Part shown: positions 22,769 through 31,765 of the stretch, piece after piece
Layout of the letters: every line of letters begins with the position of its first letter
Position numbering within the stretch: position 1 is the stretch's first letter
DNA from: Bacteroidota bacterium
GTDB taxonomy: Bacteria > Bacteroidota > Bacteroidia > Chitinophagales > Chitinophagaceae
Assembly: GCA_004292605.1 (NCBI GenBank)
Contig: RDXK01000110.1
Location: 1 to 32,437 of the forward strand
DNA length: 32,437 nt
Direction of reading: 5' to 3'
Translations under genes and position numbers: made by a program
The notes under the pieces: generated by a model
What the model saw: only the letters and a program-made list of their open reading frames with translations
What the model was told of the DNA's origin: nothing
Databases searched by the model: none

Positions 22769-23503
22769 TTATTTACTAAAAATGTTATACTTAATAATGC
22801 AATAAATGGCCCGGAAACCATCCTTCCAGTTTATTTTTTTGCCTTCAGCAAAGGTGCGTCCGTAGTAGCTAATACCCACTTCATAAATACGCACTTGCGG
22901 TACACGAGCAATTTTGGCGGTAACCTCTGGTTCAAAACCAAACCGCTGTTCCTTTAACTGCAAACCTTTTAGCATTTGTGCATTAAAAAGTTTGTAGCAG
23001 GTTTCCATATCGGTAAGGTTTAGGTTGGTAAGTGCATTGCTCATAAATGTAAGCACCTTATTACCTATACTATGCCAGAAAAATAAAATACGGTGTGCAT
23101 TGCCACCCATAAATCTACTTCCGTACACCACATCGGCAAAGCCATCTAAAACAGGTTTTAGTAGCACAGCGTATTCTTGAGGGTCGTACTCTAAATCGGC
23201 ATCTTGAATAATAATGTATTCGCCGGTGGCTTGCTGTATGCCAGTATGTAAAGCAGCCCCCTTGCCTTTATTTTTTGGGTGGTGGTAAATGTGCATACCA
23301 AACTGTGGGTTACTAGCTTGGTAGCGTGCTAGTGCTTCGGCAGTATCATCCGTACTACAATCGTTTACCACTATTATTTCCTTCTGTAAATTTTGTGGTA
23401 GTGTTACAGCTTGTACTTTATCTAAAATTCGGTGTACCGTTTTTCCTTCGTTGTACACAGGAATTACAATAGACAGTTTATTAAATTGGTTTACAGTATA
23501 CAT
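22769..23503 (-). CDS. GT2 polyprenyl-phosphate glycosyltransferase (DPM1/DPG-like)
   Basis: Protein of 244 aa with the GT-A fold of dolichyl-phosphate mannose/glucose synthases: SIVIPVYNEGKTV (11-23), VVNDCSTDDT (45-54), NKGKGAALHTGI (78-89) and the metal-binding DADLEYDPQ (101-109). There is no C-terminal membrane pair, so it is the short, peripheral type. It would transfer mannose or glucose from a nucleotide sugar to a polyprenyl phosphate on the cytoplasmic face. The ATG at 23503 is five bases after a TACCTTTG box. The GT39 gene follows two bases after its stop. Confidence 0.88.
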   Translation of the reverse strand: MYTVNQFNKLSIVIPVYNEGKTVHRILDKVQAVTLPQNLQKEIIVVNDCSTDDTAEALARYQASNPQFGMHIYHHPKNKGKGAALHTGIQQATGEYIIIQDADLEYDPQEYAVLLKPVLDGFADVVYGSRFMGGNAHRILFFWHSIGNKVLTFMSNALTNLNLTDMETCYKLFNAQMLKGLQLKEQRFGFEPEVTAKIARVPQVRIYEVGISYYGRTFAEGKKINWKDGFRAIYCIIKYNIFSK

Positions 23504-23508
23504 TAGGT

Positions 23509-23516
23509 CAAAGGTA
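23509..23516 (-). promoter_or_regulatory. -7 promoter element TACCTTTG for the GT2-GT39 operon
   Basis: On the minus strand TACCTTTG ends five bases before the ATG at 23503, so the mRNA is probably leaderless. It faces away from the TACCTTTA box at 23554. Confidence 0.6.
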
Positions 23517-23553
23517 AGTAAAGCATATTGGTAAAATTGTACCCAAGTATCTG

Positions 23554-23561
23554 TACCTTTA
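23554..23561 (+). promoter_or_regulatory. -7 promoter element TACCTTTA for the YciO-type gene
   Basis: TACCTTTA, one base off consensus, lies four bases before the ATG at 23566, again suggesting a leaderless or nearly leaderless transcript. Confidence 0.5.
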
Positions 23562-23565
23562 AAAC

Positions 23566-24183
23566 ATGAGTTTGCTGCTGCACATACATCCTGATAATCC
23601 CAATCCTCGTCATATCAATACGGTGGTGAATTGTTTACGGCAAGGCGGTGTTATTGTTTACCCTACCGATACTATTTATGGTTTAGGGTGCGATATTACC
23701 CAGCCGCAAGCCATAGAACGTATAGCCCGTATTAAGCAAGCCCAGCCACAAAAATTGCAACTAAGTTTTGTGTGTACCGATTTGAGCGATTTAAGTAAAT
23801 ACACCAAGGGTATATCTACGCCGCTGTACCGTATTTTAAAAAGTCATTTACCCGGTGCTTACACGTTTATACTCCCAGCTAGTAAGGAGGTTCCCAAATT
23901 ATTGCAAAGCAAAAAAAGTACCATTGGTTTACGTATACCCGATAACAATATTGCGTTAGATATTGTAAAGGCCCTGGGTAATCCTATACTATCGGCAAGT
24001 TTACCCGGCGAAATGGTAGAGGAATATACCGACCCGGATTTGATTTATGAAAACTTTGAAAACTTAGTAGATATAGTAATTGATGGCGGTATTGGTGGTA
24101 TGATACCTAGTACTATTATTGACTGCACTACCGATGACTACGAGCTAGTACGGCAGGGCAAAGGCCTCTGGGAATTTGAATAA
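23566..24183 (+). CDS. YrdC/Sua5 superfamily protein, YciO type
   Basis: Protein of 205 aa of the YrdC fold. It has GGVIVYPTDTIYGLGCD (27-43), then a loop IKQAQPQKLQLSFVCTDLSD, then LPGAYTFILPASKEVPKLL, KKSTIGLRIPDN and the late STIIDCT. The LSFVCTDLSDLSKY and PGAYTFIL patterns are those of YciO rather than of TsaC/Sua5, which makes threonylcarbamoyl-AMP for tRNA t6A. E. coli YciO is a poor substitute for TsaC, so t6A synthesis should not be assumed for this gene. Its stop codon lies in the terminator of the convergent gene. Confidence 0.85.
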   Translation: MSLLLHIHPDNPNPRHINTVVNCLRQGGVIVYPTDTIYGLGCDITQPQAIERIARIKQAQPQKLQLSFVCTDLSDLSKYTKGISTPLYRILKSHLPGAYTFILPASKEVPKLLQSKKSTIGLRIPDNNIALDIVKALGNPILSASLPGEMVEEYTDPDLIYENFENLVDIVIDGGIGGMIPSTIIDCTTDDYELVRQGKGLWEFE

Positions 24184-24201
24184 AAAACCCGCCGAAGCGG
24201 G
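24182..24201 (-). terminator. Rho-independent terminator for the membrane TPR gene
   Basis: On the minus strand CCCGC / GCGGG closes a TTCG tetraloop and is followed by six T. The T-tail overlaps the stop codon of the YciO-type gene on the other strand. Confidence 0.8.
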
Positions 24202-24207
24202 TGAATA

Positions 24208-24858
24208 TTAGCCAGGCATTCTGGTAATGTATTTCTCTATTTCTTTTATTTGGCTTACCACTTCAGGGTTTTTAGGATTGTTAGCTTTTGCTTTTCTAAA
24301 AAAATCTTTGGCAGCCCTAAACTCACGTTTATTCATAAAAATTTGCACCATAGCTAAAAATGCCATCGCTTCGGTTTCTTTATCGGGTATACCTACACGT
24401 ATAGCGGCCCGTATATAACTTTCGCCTTGTTTAAAATCGCTGCGTTGTAAGGCCATCATCCCCAATTGTAATTTATTGGCACCTTCGGCTTCGGGCATAG
24501 GCGAGCCAAGTTCACTACTTTTTTTCAAATGCTTTTCGGCACTATCAAAATCCTTGTTCACCATCGCTAACTGTCCTTTAATAGTAAAGTAAGTACTGCG
24601 GATGGGTTTTAAAAGTAGGTTGGGGTATTTAATAGAATCTAAAATTTGCTGTACAGTGGCCATATCGCCCTTTTCCATCGGTTCCTGAATCAAGCGTAGC
24701 GGACCGATTACAAAATGTGAGGCAATAGCTACCAACGCACCTAAATACAATATAAAGGCAGGCCAAAACCCACTTAATACATTTACTAAAATGGCCAATG
24801 CTAGGGTAAAAACACCTACGGGCAACCTATACTTGATAAGTAAATTATACAACTTCAT
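24208..24858 (-). CDS. Membrane-anchored TPR-like protein
   Basis: Protein of 216 aa. Two N-terminal membrane helices (about 11-30 and 32-52) are followed by a helical soluble domain. The latter has TPR-like spacing: GQLAMVNKDFDSAEKHLKK, then LGMMALQRSDFKQGESYI and IFMNKREFRAAKDFFRKA, three tandem units each with the small-residue/A-E pattern. It ends EIEKYITRMPG. Probably a scaffold at the inner membrane; no partner is evident. It is divergent from the PpiD-like gene, with about 155 bases between starts, and each start has its own TAnnTTTG box. Confidence 0.7.
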   Translation of the reverse strand: MKLYNLLIKYRLPVGVFTLALAILVNVLSGFWPAFILYLGALVAIASHFVIGPLRLIQEPMEKGDMATVQQILDSIKYPNLLLKPIRSTYFTIKGQLAMVNKDFDSAEKHLKKSSELGSPMPEAEGANKLQLGMMALQRSDFKQGESYIRAAIRVGIPDKETEAMAFLAMVQIFMNKREFRAAKDFFRKAKANNPKNPEVVSQIKEIEKYITRMPG

Positions 24859-24883
24859 ACTACTAGGCTTGTTTAAAGAGCCG

Positions 24884-24891
24884 CAAATATA
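24884..24891 (-). promoter_or_regulatory. -7 promoter element TATATTTG for the TPR gene
   Basis: On the minus strand TATATTTG fits TAnnTTTG and lies 25 bases before the ATG at 24858. Confidence 0.5.
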
Positions 24892-24972
24892 CAGTTTAGC
24901 CGCCGTGAACGGTAATTAGAACGGTGTAAATGGCTGTTTTTTGCACCTAACACTATCAATGCTTTATTACCT

Positions 24973-24980
24973 TATTTTTG
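24973..24980 (+). promoter_or_regulatory. -7 promoter element TATTTTTG for the PpiD-like gene
   Basis: TATTTTTG fits TAnnTTTG and lies 33 bases before the ATG at 25014, giving a short leader of roughly 25 bases. Confidence 0.5.
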
Positions 24981-25013
24981 CCAACTTCAAACAAATTGAA
25001 TCTATAAATAGTT

Positions 25014-27119
25014 ATGTCAGTTATTCAAAGTATTCGTGACAAAGCCACGTGGATTATTTCGGTGGTAATTGGGTTGGCCCTTATTGCGTTTATTATGCAA
25101 GATGCTAGTTTTAGCAGGGGCAATGTTTTTGCCGGCGGCACTACCATAGGTAAAATAAATGGCGAGAAAATAGAGAAAACCGATTTCGACGCTAAACTTA
25201 CCATGATAGAACAAATGAATGGTGGCCAAGGTCAGCGTGAGCAAATGATAGGTAGCGTATGGAATATGATGGTGCAGCAAACCATTTTAGAGCAAGCCTA
25301 CAAAAAACTTGGTTTTGAAATTGGAGGAAAGGAGTTAGGCGATATTTTGTTTGGCGATAATCCACCTCAGTGGTTGCAGCAAGCTTTTACCGACCCAGCT
25401 ACAGGTATATTTGATAAAGAAAAAGCTCGTCAGCAGTTTGCCCAATTAAAGAAAAATACAGGCGAACAAGCCAAGCAAATTGAAGAAGCTTACTTACAGC
25501 CTACCATACAGCAAGCATTGGCACAAAAATACCAAAGCCTTATCACACAAGCTATTTACGTACCAAAATGGATGGCTGAAAAAATAAATGCCGATAATAA
25601 TACTATTAGCAATATTAGTTATGCTTACGTGCCCTACAATACCATAGTGGATAGCACTGTAAAAGTAACTGATGAGGATGTAGTGGCTTATGTAAAAAAG
25701 CACGCAAGTGAGTTTGAAAAAGAAGAAGAAAGCAGAACTATTAGCTATGTAAGTTTTGATGCAGTACCTAGCAGTGCCGATAGCCAGGCCGTGTACGCTA
25801 CCGTAGCGGGTTTAAAGGCTGAGTTTGAAACTACTACCGATGCCAAAGCATTTGTGGTGGCCAAAGCCAGCGATATACCTTATTTAGATGCCTTTACTAC
25901 TAGCAGCAATATAAAAGTACCCAATGCAGATGTTATTAAAGCATTGCCAGTAGGTACCGTTTATGGTCCTTATTTGGATGGTAAAAACTTTACTTTGGCT
26001 AAAATGATTGCCAAACGCAGTTTGCCAGATAGCGTAAAAGTGCGTCATATTTTAATCAATACGGCTCAGGGTGCTACACCTACCTTGCCGGATAGCATTG
26101 CTAAAAAAAGAATTGATAGTATACAACAAGCCATTGCTGGTGGTGCCGATTTTAATAGCATGGTAGTAAAATATTCCGACGATCCGGGAAGCAAGCAAAA
26201 AGGTGGTGAGTACGATTTTACCAGTACACAGTTTGCCACCCTATCAAAAGAGTTTGCTGAAGTAGCTTTTTATGGCAATACTGGCGATAAAAAAGTAGTG
26301 AAAGTAGAAAACAGCCAATACAGCGGTTACCATTATATAGAGGTAGTAAGCCAAAAGAAAATAGAGGAAGCTTATAAAGTAGCTTATGTATCAAAAGCCA
26401 TTAATGCAAGCAGCGAAACCACCAATGGTGCTGTAAACGCTGCATCGCAGTTTGCGGCTGCCGCAAAAGATAAAAAAGCTTTTGACGAGCAAGCTACTAA
26501 ATTGGGTAAATCACCATTACCTACTGGCGATATTTTGAAAAACGATTTTCAAGTAAATGGTTTAGGTAGCAATAGAGCTTTTGTACGCTGGGTGTTTGAT
26601 CACAAAGTGGGTACCGTAAGTGAGCCTACCGAGTTTGGAGAGCGTTATATAGTAGCCATTATTACCAATGTAAATGAAGCAGGTTTAATGAATGCTACGG
26701 CTGCCCGCCCTACGGTAGAAAGCTTTATACGTGGCGAAAAAAAGGCCCAGAAAATATTAGAAACCTTTAAAGGAAATAGTGTAGAAGCGTATGCAGCTGC
26801 GGGCAAAACTACCGTAATGCGTGCCGACAGTATTAGCTTCCAAAGTGGTTTTATACCAGGTGTAGGTACCGAGCCTAAAGTATTGGGTGCTGCCTTTAAT
26901 AAGGCGTTTACCGGTAAAGTAAGTGAGCCTATTTCAGGTGCTACAGGCGTATTTGCTATACGTGTAGAAAATATTAGTGCTAAACCTAATTTAGGTGGTA
27001 GCATAGATGATCAGCGTAAGGCTATGGAAAATAACACTCGCCAGCAAGTAGGCTACCGCAGTTTAGATGCTCTGCGTAAAGCTGCTAAAGTGGTAGATAA
27101 CCGTTACAATTTTTACTAG
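25014..27119 (+). CDS. PpiD/SurA-like membrane-anchored peptidyl-prolyl isomerase
   Basis: Protein of 701 aa. A single N-terminal membrane helix (about 13-30, WIISVVIGLALIAFIM) anchors it, followed by a SurA_N-like domain with GKINGEKIEKTDFD. The parvulin domain runs from about 340 to 455: VKVRHILINT, IAGGADFNSMVVKYSDDPG, GGEYDFTSTQF and YHYIEVVSQKK. After it come a long helical segment and a second, degenerate module ending in VVDNRYNFY. The topology is that of PpiD, a periplasmic chaperone at the SecYEG exit that helps fold outer-membrane proteins. The gene is alone between its promoter and a strong terminator. Confidence 0.88.
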   Translation: MSVIQSIRDKATWIISVVIGLALIAFIMQDASFSRGNVFAGGTTIGKINGEKIEKTDFDAKLTMIEQMNGGQGQREQMIGSVWNMMVQQTILEQAYKKLGFEIGGKELGDILFGDNPPQWLQQAFTDPATGIFDKEKARQQFAQLKKNTGEQAKQIEEAYLQPTIQQALAQKYQSLITQAIYVPKWMAEKINADNNTISNISYAYVPYNTIVDSTVKVTDEDVVAYVKKHASEFEKEEESRTISYVSFDAVPSSADSQAVYATVAGLKAEFETTTDAKAFVVAKASDIPYLDAFTTSSNIKVPNADVIKALPVGTVYGPYLDGKNFTLAKMIAKRSLPDSVKVRHILINTAQGATPTLPDSIAKKRIDSIQQAIAGGADFNSMVVKYSDDPGSKQKGGEYDFTSTQFATLSKEFAEVAFYGNTGDKKVVKVENSQYSGYHYIEVVSQKKIEEAYKVAYVSKAINASSETTNGAVNAASQFAAAAKDKKAFDEQATKLGKSPLPTGDILKNDFQVNGLGSNRAFVRWVFDHKVGTVSEPTEFGERYIVAIITNVNEAGLMNATAARPTVESFIRGEKKAQKILETFKGNSVEAYAAAGKTTVMRADSISFQSGFIPGVGTEPKVLGAAFNKAFTGKVSEPISGATGVFAIRVENISAKPNLGGSIDDQRKAMENNTRQQVGYRSLDALRKAAKVVDNRYNFY

Positions 27120-27142
27120 TAATATAAATAACTGTTGTAAGG

Positions 27143-27171
27143 AAAAGCCCACCCAAACGGTGGGCTTTTTT
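27143..27171 (+). terminator. Rho-independent terminator after the PpiD-like gene
   Basis: Stem AAAAGCCCACC / GGTGGGCTTTT with a five-base loop and a run of six T, 24 bases after the stop. Confidence 0.9.
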
Positions 27172-27259
27172 ATGTGCAAACCATATTATATATTATTTAA
27201 CACTATGTGTCGCACCATTTCGGTTGGCTATCGTTGTAAAAGGCTAAAAACCTTGCAAC

Positions 27260-27949
27260 ATGAAAAAATTACTCTCCGGCTTTTTTGTAATGGCCGCTTT
27301 GGCCAATTTGGCATCTTGTACCGATAATAACAACACCACACTCACTCCCAATGCCCAGGTGAAAGTGGTACATGCTTCCCCCGATGCTCCCAATGTAGAT
27401 GTTACGGCCAATGGTAACAGTGTGGTAAATAATTTAGCGTTTAGGGGCAGTACACCGTATGCACAGCTAGCCCCGGGGCAAGTAAATATTCAGGTGAGGC
27501 CTACGGGTTCTACTACGGCTGTAATTAATGCCACCGTACCTTTATTGGCGGGCACTTCGTACTCGGTTTTTGCTATTAACCCGGTAGCTAGCATTGGCGC
27601 TGCGGTAACCGTAGATGATTTGGCTACGCCAGCACAAGGCAGGGCACATGTACGCTTTTTTCATTTTAGTCCGGGTGCACCAGCAGTTACCGTGGGTGTA
27701 GTAAACGGACCAGATTTATTTACCAACCGCAGTTTTAACGATCAAAATAGCACCACTTCATTACAAGCTTTTACACCTGTAAATGCTGGTACATATAATT
27801 TGGCCGTTCGTTTGGCCAGTGGTGGCACAGTGGTGCTCAATGTACCCAATGTAAATTTAGAGGCGGGTAAAATATATACTGTATATGCCCGTGGTATTGT
27901 AGGCAATGCTACTACACCATTAGGTGCCGATATTATAGTACATAACTAA
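27260..27949 (+). CDS. DUF4397 lipoprotein
   Basis: Protein of 229 aa with a lipoprotein signal peptide; the lipobox LASC places the acylated cysteine at residue 20. The mature part opens with KVVHASPDAPNVDV and later repeats the theme at ARGRAHVRFFHFSPGAPAV-like spacing (VRFFHFSPGAPAV), so it contains two related beta-sandwich units, as usual in DUF4397 proteins. The second unit ends GKIYTVYARG. It is probably anchored in the outer membrane. Function unknown; the family is common in Bacteroidota surface proteins. It is monocistronic, with its own terminator. Confidence 0.85.
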   Translation: MKKLLSGFFVMAALANLASCTDNNNTTLTPNAQVKVVHASPDAPNVDVTANGNSVVNNLAFRGSTPYAQLAPGQVNIQVRPTGSTTAVINATVPLLAGTSYSVFAINPVASIGAAVTVDDLATPAQGRAHVRFFHFSPGAPAVTVGVVNGPDLFTNRSFNDQNSTTSLQAFTPVNAGTYNLAVRLASGGTVVLNVPNVNLEAGKIYTVYARGIVGNATTPLGADIIVHN

Positions 27950-27974
27950 TGCCGTATAGGTTTTGTACAAAGGG

Positions 27975-28012
27975 CTGCCCATTTCCCATCACTAGGAAAT
28001 GGGCAGTTTTTT
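27975..28012 (+). terminator. Rho-independent terminator after the DUF4397 gene
   Basis: Twelve-base perfect stem CTGCCCATTTCC / GGAAATGGGCAG, eight-base loop, then six T. Confidence 0.9.
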
Positions 28013-28044
28013 AAATATGTTCGGTGGTAGTGAATAGCCCACAC

Positions 28045-28075
28045 AAAAAAGCCGCTTGCTACAGGCAAACGGCTT
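28045..28075 (-). terminator. Rho-independent terminator after glutamine synthetase
   Basis: On the minus strand AAGCCGTTTGC / GCAAGCGGCTT (one G-U pair) closes a five-base loop and is followed by a run of T. It lies about 22 bases after the stop of the convergent gene. Confidence 0.88.
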
Positions 28076-28097
28076 TCTTAATTTTAACACCACACTA

Positions 28098-30290
28098 CTA
28101 CTTTAAAAATAGCATTTCACGGTATTTAGGTAAGGTCCATGCAGCATCGGCCACCAATAGTTCTAACTTATCTACATGGTAGCGGATATCATCAAAAAAC
28201 TTATCCTTTACCTCTTCGCAGTAGGCAATGGCTTTAGCACGGCTACTTTCTAAATTGTTAGCCACTTTTCTAGCTTCTACCATAGCATCCACCAATGTAT
28301 ACACTTGCTGTATATGCTCACTAATTTCAGCTAAGATGGTTTTTTGACTGGCATAACTGCTTTCAGGCAGGCCGGCTTTTTGTAAACCCACCACGTTTTC
28401 TAACAAACTGTTTTGGTAAGTAACTGCCGCGGGGATGATATGGTTAATGGCTAAGTCGCCCATCACTCTTGCTTCTATCTGTACTTTTTTAATATACTTT
28501 TCTAATTCTATTTCATGGCGTGCCTCTAATTCAGAATGGCTGTAAACACCCAAGCTTTCAAATAAATGAGCACTTTTTTCGGTAACCATAGCATCTAATG
28601 CTAAAGGCGTAGTTTTTACATTGGGTAATCCACGGCGGGCAGCTTCATCGGCCCACTCTTGGCTATATCCATCACCTTCAAACAATACATCTTTGCTTTC
28701 AATAATATAGCGTTGCAAAGTGTGCATAATGGCTAATTCCTTCTTTTCACCCTTTTCCATTAAGCCATCTACTTCCTTTTTAAAGGTTTTCAAAGTATCG
28801 GCCATAATAGAGTTTAAGGTAGTCATGGCATTGGCACAGTTGGCAGCACTACCTACGGCCCTAAATTCAAACTTATTACCGGTAAATGCAAAAGGCGATG
28901 TGCGGTTTCTATCCGTATTATCTAACAATAATTCTGGGATACTGCGGTGAATATCTAGCTTTAAAATGGCTTCATCTTGCTCATCAAATTTTTCACCCAC
29001 ACGCTGTTCTACATCTTCCAAAACCTTGGTTAAATACTGACCGATAAATACCGATATAATAGCCGGCGGAGCTTCGTTGGCACCCAAACGGTGATCGTTT
29101 CCTGCACTGGCAATACTTGCCCGCAATAGCGATGAATAATCTTTTACGGCTTTGATGGTATTTACAAAAAAGGTAAGGAACATTAAATTGGTTTTAGGCG
29201 TTTTGCCTGGGGCCAATAAATTCACACCCGTATCGGTAGCCATGCTCCAGTTATTGTGCTTACCACTACCGTTAATGCCAGCAAATGGTTTTTCGTGCAA
29301 TAGTACACGTAGGCGGTGGCGGCGGGCTACACGGTCCATAATATCCATTAGCAAAGTATTGTGGTCTACAGCCACGCTTACTTCTTCAAAAATAGGAGCA
29401 CATTCAAACTGGCCGGGGGCCACCTCGTTGTGGCGGGTGCGTAAGGGTATACCTAACTTGTAGCTTTCTTGCTCAAAATCTCTCATAAAACTATACACAC
29501 GCTCCGGAATGCTACCAAAATAATGGTCTTCTAACTGCTGACCTTTAGCGGGTGATGCACCAAATACGGCACGGCCAGTTTGCACCAAATCGGGTCGGGC
29601 ATTAAACATGGCTTCATCTACCACAAAATATTCCTGCTCCCAGCCAAGGGTAGCGGTTACTTTGGTTACATTTTTATCAAACAAATTGCATACTTCTACG
29701 GCATGTTTGTTCAAAACCTCCAAGGCTTTTAAAAGCGGTGCTTTGTAATCTAAACTTTCGCCAGTGTAGCTAATGAATATGGTAGGAATGCACAAGGTTT
29801 TGCCATGACCAATTTCCATAATAAATGCTGGAGAAGAGGGGTCCCATCCGGTATAACCACGGGCTTCAAAAGTGGCTCTTAAACCACCATTAGGAAAGCT
29901 AGATGCATCTGGCTCCTGCTGTACCAAGGCTGCACCATCAAATTCTTCAATGGCAGTACCATCGCTTTTAATGGTAAAAAAGCTATCGTGTTTTTCCGCA
30001 GTGGTACCTGTAAGTGGCTGAAACCAGTGTGTAAAATGGGTTACACCCTTACTTTCTGCCCAGGCTTTTAAACCATTGGCTATTTGGTTGGCTACTGTTC
30101 TATCTATTTTTTTACCGCCTTTTACACTTTGTGCTAAACTTTTAAAAGCTTCATCGCTCAAATACTCCCGTGCTACTTTTAAGGTAAACACGTTTTCGCC
30201 AAAAATGGCGGTTACTTTAGTGGTGGTTTGTACATCTACCACTTTCGATGCATCGCTGATTTGCGAAATAGCTTGAAACCGTAAACTCAT
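28098..30290 (-). CDS. glnN: Glutamine synthetase type III
   Basis: Protein of 730 aa from ATG 30290 (MSLRFQAISQIS). The frame opens 14 codons earlier at 30332, but that extension is not family-like. It makes glutamine from glutamate, ammonia and ATP. The length of about 730 and the N-terminal KVTAIFGENVFTL set it apart from the ~470-residue type I. Seen motifs include THWFQPLTGTTAEKHDSF, TLGWEQEYFVVDE, NEVAPGQFECAPIFEE and the ATP/glutamate site EKPFAGINGSGKHNNWS, then NDHRLGANEAPP. No GlnK/AmtB genes are near. A degenerate TTGCTTTG box about 20 bases upstream of the start may be its promoter; no NtrC-type site is visible. Confidence 0.95.
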   Translation of the reverse strand: MSLRFQAISQISDASKVVDVQTTTKVTAIFGENVFTLKVAREYLSDEAFKSLAQSVKGGKKIDRTVANQIANGLKAWAESKGVTHFTHWFQPLTGTTAEKHDSFFTIKSDGTAIEEFDGAALVQQEPDASSFPNGGLRATFEARGYTGWDPSSPAFIMEIGHGKTLCIPTIFISYTGESLDYKAPLLKALEVLNKHAVEVCNLFDKNVTKVTATLGWEQEYFVVDEAMFNARPDLVQTGRAVFGASPAKGQQLEDHYFGSIPERVYSFMRDFEQESYKLGIPLRTRHNEVAPGQFECAPIFEEVSVAVDHNTLLMDIMDRVARRHRLRVLLHEKPFAGINGSGKHNNWSMATDTGVNLLAPGKTPKTNLMFLTFFVNTIKAVKDYSSLLRASIASAGNDHRLGANEAPPAIISVFIGQYLTKVLEDVEQRVGEKFDEQDEAILKLDIHRSIPELLLDNTDRNRTSPFAFTGNKFEFRAVGSAANCANAMTTLNSIMADTLKTFKKEVDGLMEKGEKKELAIMHTLQRYIIESKDVLFEGDGYSQEWADEAARRGLPNVKTTPLALDAMVTEKSAHLFESLGVYSHSELEARHEIELEKYIKKVQIEARVMGDLAINHIIPAAVTYQNSLLENVVGLQKAGLPESSYASQKTILAEISEHIQQVYTLVDAMVEARKVANNLESSRAKAIAYCEEVKDKFFDDIRYHVDKLELLVADAAWTLPKYREMLFLK

Positions 30291-30449
30291 ATTTTTAAGT
30301 TTTGAAGCGGCAAAGCAAGGCAAAAAAATCAATTATGGCAATTAAAAACCGATAGAAATGCGAATTACTGCTGTAAAAAAGATGAAATAAGAGCGGTTGT
30401 TCATAAAAAATTAACAATACGCCTGAAATAATTGTAGATATTATTTTAT

Positions 30450-31688
30450 TTAATGTAATCGGCGAAGCCAAATTTGAAACAGCAAAAGCCACTCCAGCCA
30501 GCTACGGTACCGCACTATGGCACCGGCCACGGGTACGGTATAACCGATGAGTAAAACATTGATAATAATTACCACCCACAGTAAAGCGGAAACAGCCGTA
30601 GAACTTTGGGAGCGTTTGCGAGTAAGGGCAACACCACAAAACCCTAAAAATAGTATGTGATAAATGGCTGCCACCACATTAGAAAACTGCGTACTTATAG
30701 GAACCATAGGAGCTAGCAAAGTATTTTTTATGGCATAGGGAATGGCTGTAATAAAAAAGCCAGCACCATCTGCAGCAGGTAGGAACAGGGCACTACCGGA
30801 TGCTTGGGCCAAGGCCATAAATGCCCGACTGCGATCCATTATTTTCTCCAAAAAATTTACCGGGTACGGCCACCAAACTGTATTGATGGCTAACAATACC
30901 GTAACAGCGGAAAGCACCACTAATACGGTAAAGCTAGTACGCCAGGCCAAACGGTTTTGTAGCAAAAATGCAGCAAAACCTACCACCAAACTTACCGCCA
31001 CAAACTGCCGTAGGGCAAAGCACAGTACCAACGCCAGCATACAAGTAGCTATATACTTGCCTCTATGTGTGGCCGCATATTGTGCCATGCTATACAGGCA
31101 GGCCATAGCCGCTAGTACAGTAACACCATCCTTCATGATACCGCTATTCCAAAATAGGAAGCTGGGTGTATAAAAACACAAGAGATATAGGAATTTGCGG
31201 GCCTCCGCAGTGGGTTGGTACAGTTTGCCTAATTTATACAACCATACACTGGCTGGGAAACATAGCGAAGCGTACAGTAAGGCATTAATATAATAATTAC
31301 CACCACTGAAAGCGTGTAAAATAGCTACGAGTTTTATGAGCAAATTGTGCTGTAAATCCTTAGCAAAGGAGTTTTGCTGATGAAAAATAGTGTCCGTGGC
31401 TGATGCATAACCATGGTCCAAAATATCTTTCCGTAAAAACTGTATGGGATTGGTTTTGAGCAATTGGTATTCCTTCCAGCCTTCGGTGTGGTAGTACCAA
31501 GTATCAATCAATGCCCCGTTAGCGTAGTGCAGAAAAAAGTAGCCAAACAGGCAAGCTGCTACAATTTTTAGGGTTAGGGCTGCCGCAATTTGCAAACCTG
31601 TGAAGTGTTTTTTACAAAAATGCACCGCCAAGGCTACTACTAATGCATAGTAACCTAAAAATGCCAGCCATGATGCAAACGGATACAT
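30450..31688 (-). CDS. Polytopic membrane protein of unknown function
   Basis: Protein of 412 aa with about nine or ten hydrophobic helices. After the second helix is a hydrophilic loop with DTWYYHTEGWKEYQLL and a stretch around FLRKDILDHGY; a middle loop has FWNSGIMKDGV. It ends VAGAIVRYRSWLEWLLLFQIWLRR. The layout, and the closing PVxGAIVRYR segment, recall membrane proteins of polysaccharide or glycan assembly in Bacteroidota, but no catalytic motif is clear and I do not name a family. It is separated from glutamine synthetase by about 160 bases and from the XRE gene by about 77. Confidence 0.65.
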   Translation of the reverse strand: MYPFASWLAFLGYYALVVALAVHFCKKHFTGLQIAAALTLKIVAACLFGYFFLHYANGALIDTWYYHTEGWKEYQLLKTNPIQFLRKDILDHGYASATDTIFHQQNSFAKDLQHNLLIKLVAILHAFSGGNYYINALLYASLCFPASVWLYKLGKLYQPTAEARKFLYLLCFYTPSFLFWNSGIMKDGVTVLAAMACLYSMAQYAATHRGKYIATCMLALVLCFALRQFVAVSLVVGFAAFLLQNRLAWRTSFTVLVVLSAVTVLLAINTVWWPYPVNFLEKIMDRSRAFMALAQASGSALFLPAADGAGFFITAIPYAIKNTLLAPMVPISTQFSNVVAAIYHILFLGFCGVALTRKRSQSSTAVSALLWVVIIINVLLIGYTVPVAGAIVRYRSWLEWLLLFQIWLRRLH

Positions 31689-31765
31689 AGCCGCAAACTA
31701 AGTAAATTAATGCTGGTAAATAGTAGCCTTTTCATGAGTTTGTAGAACATACGTATTGTAGCATG

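Noticed and set aside
30742-31173. Plus-strand 143 aa frame inside the polytopic membrane protein gene
   Set aside because: Shadow of a clearly hydrophobic multi-helix protein on the minus strand; no family pattern.
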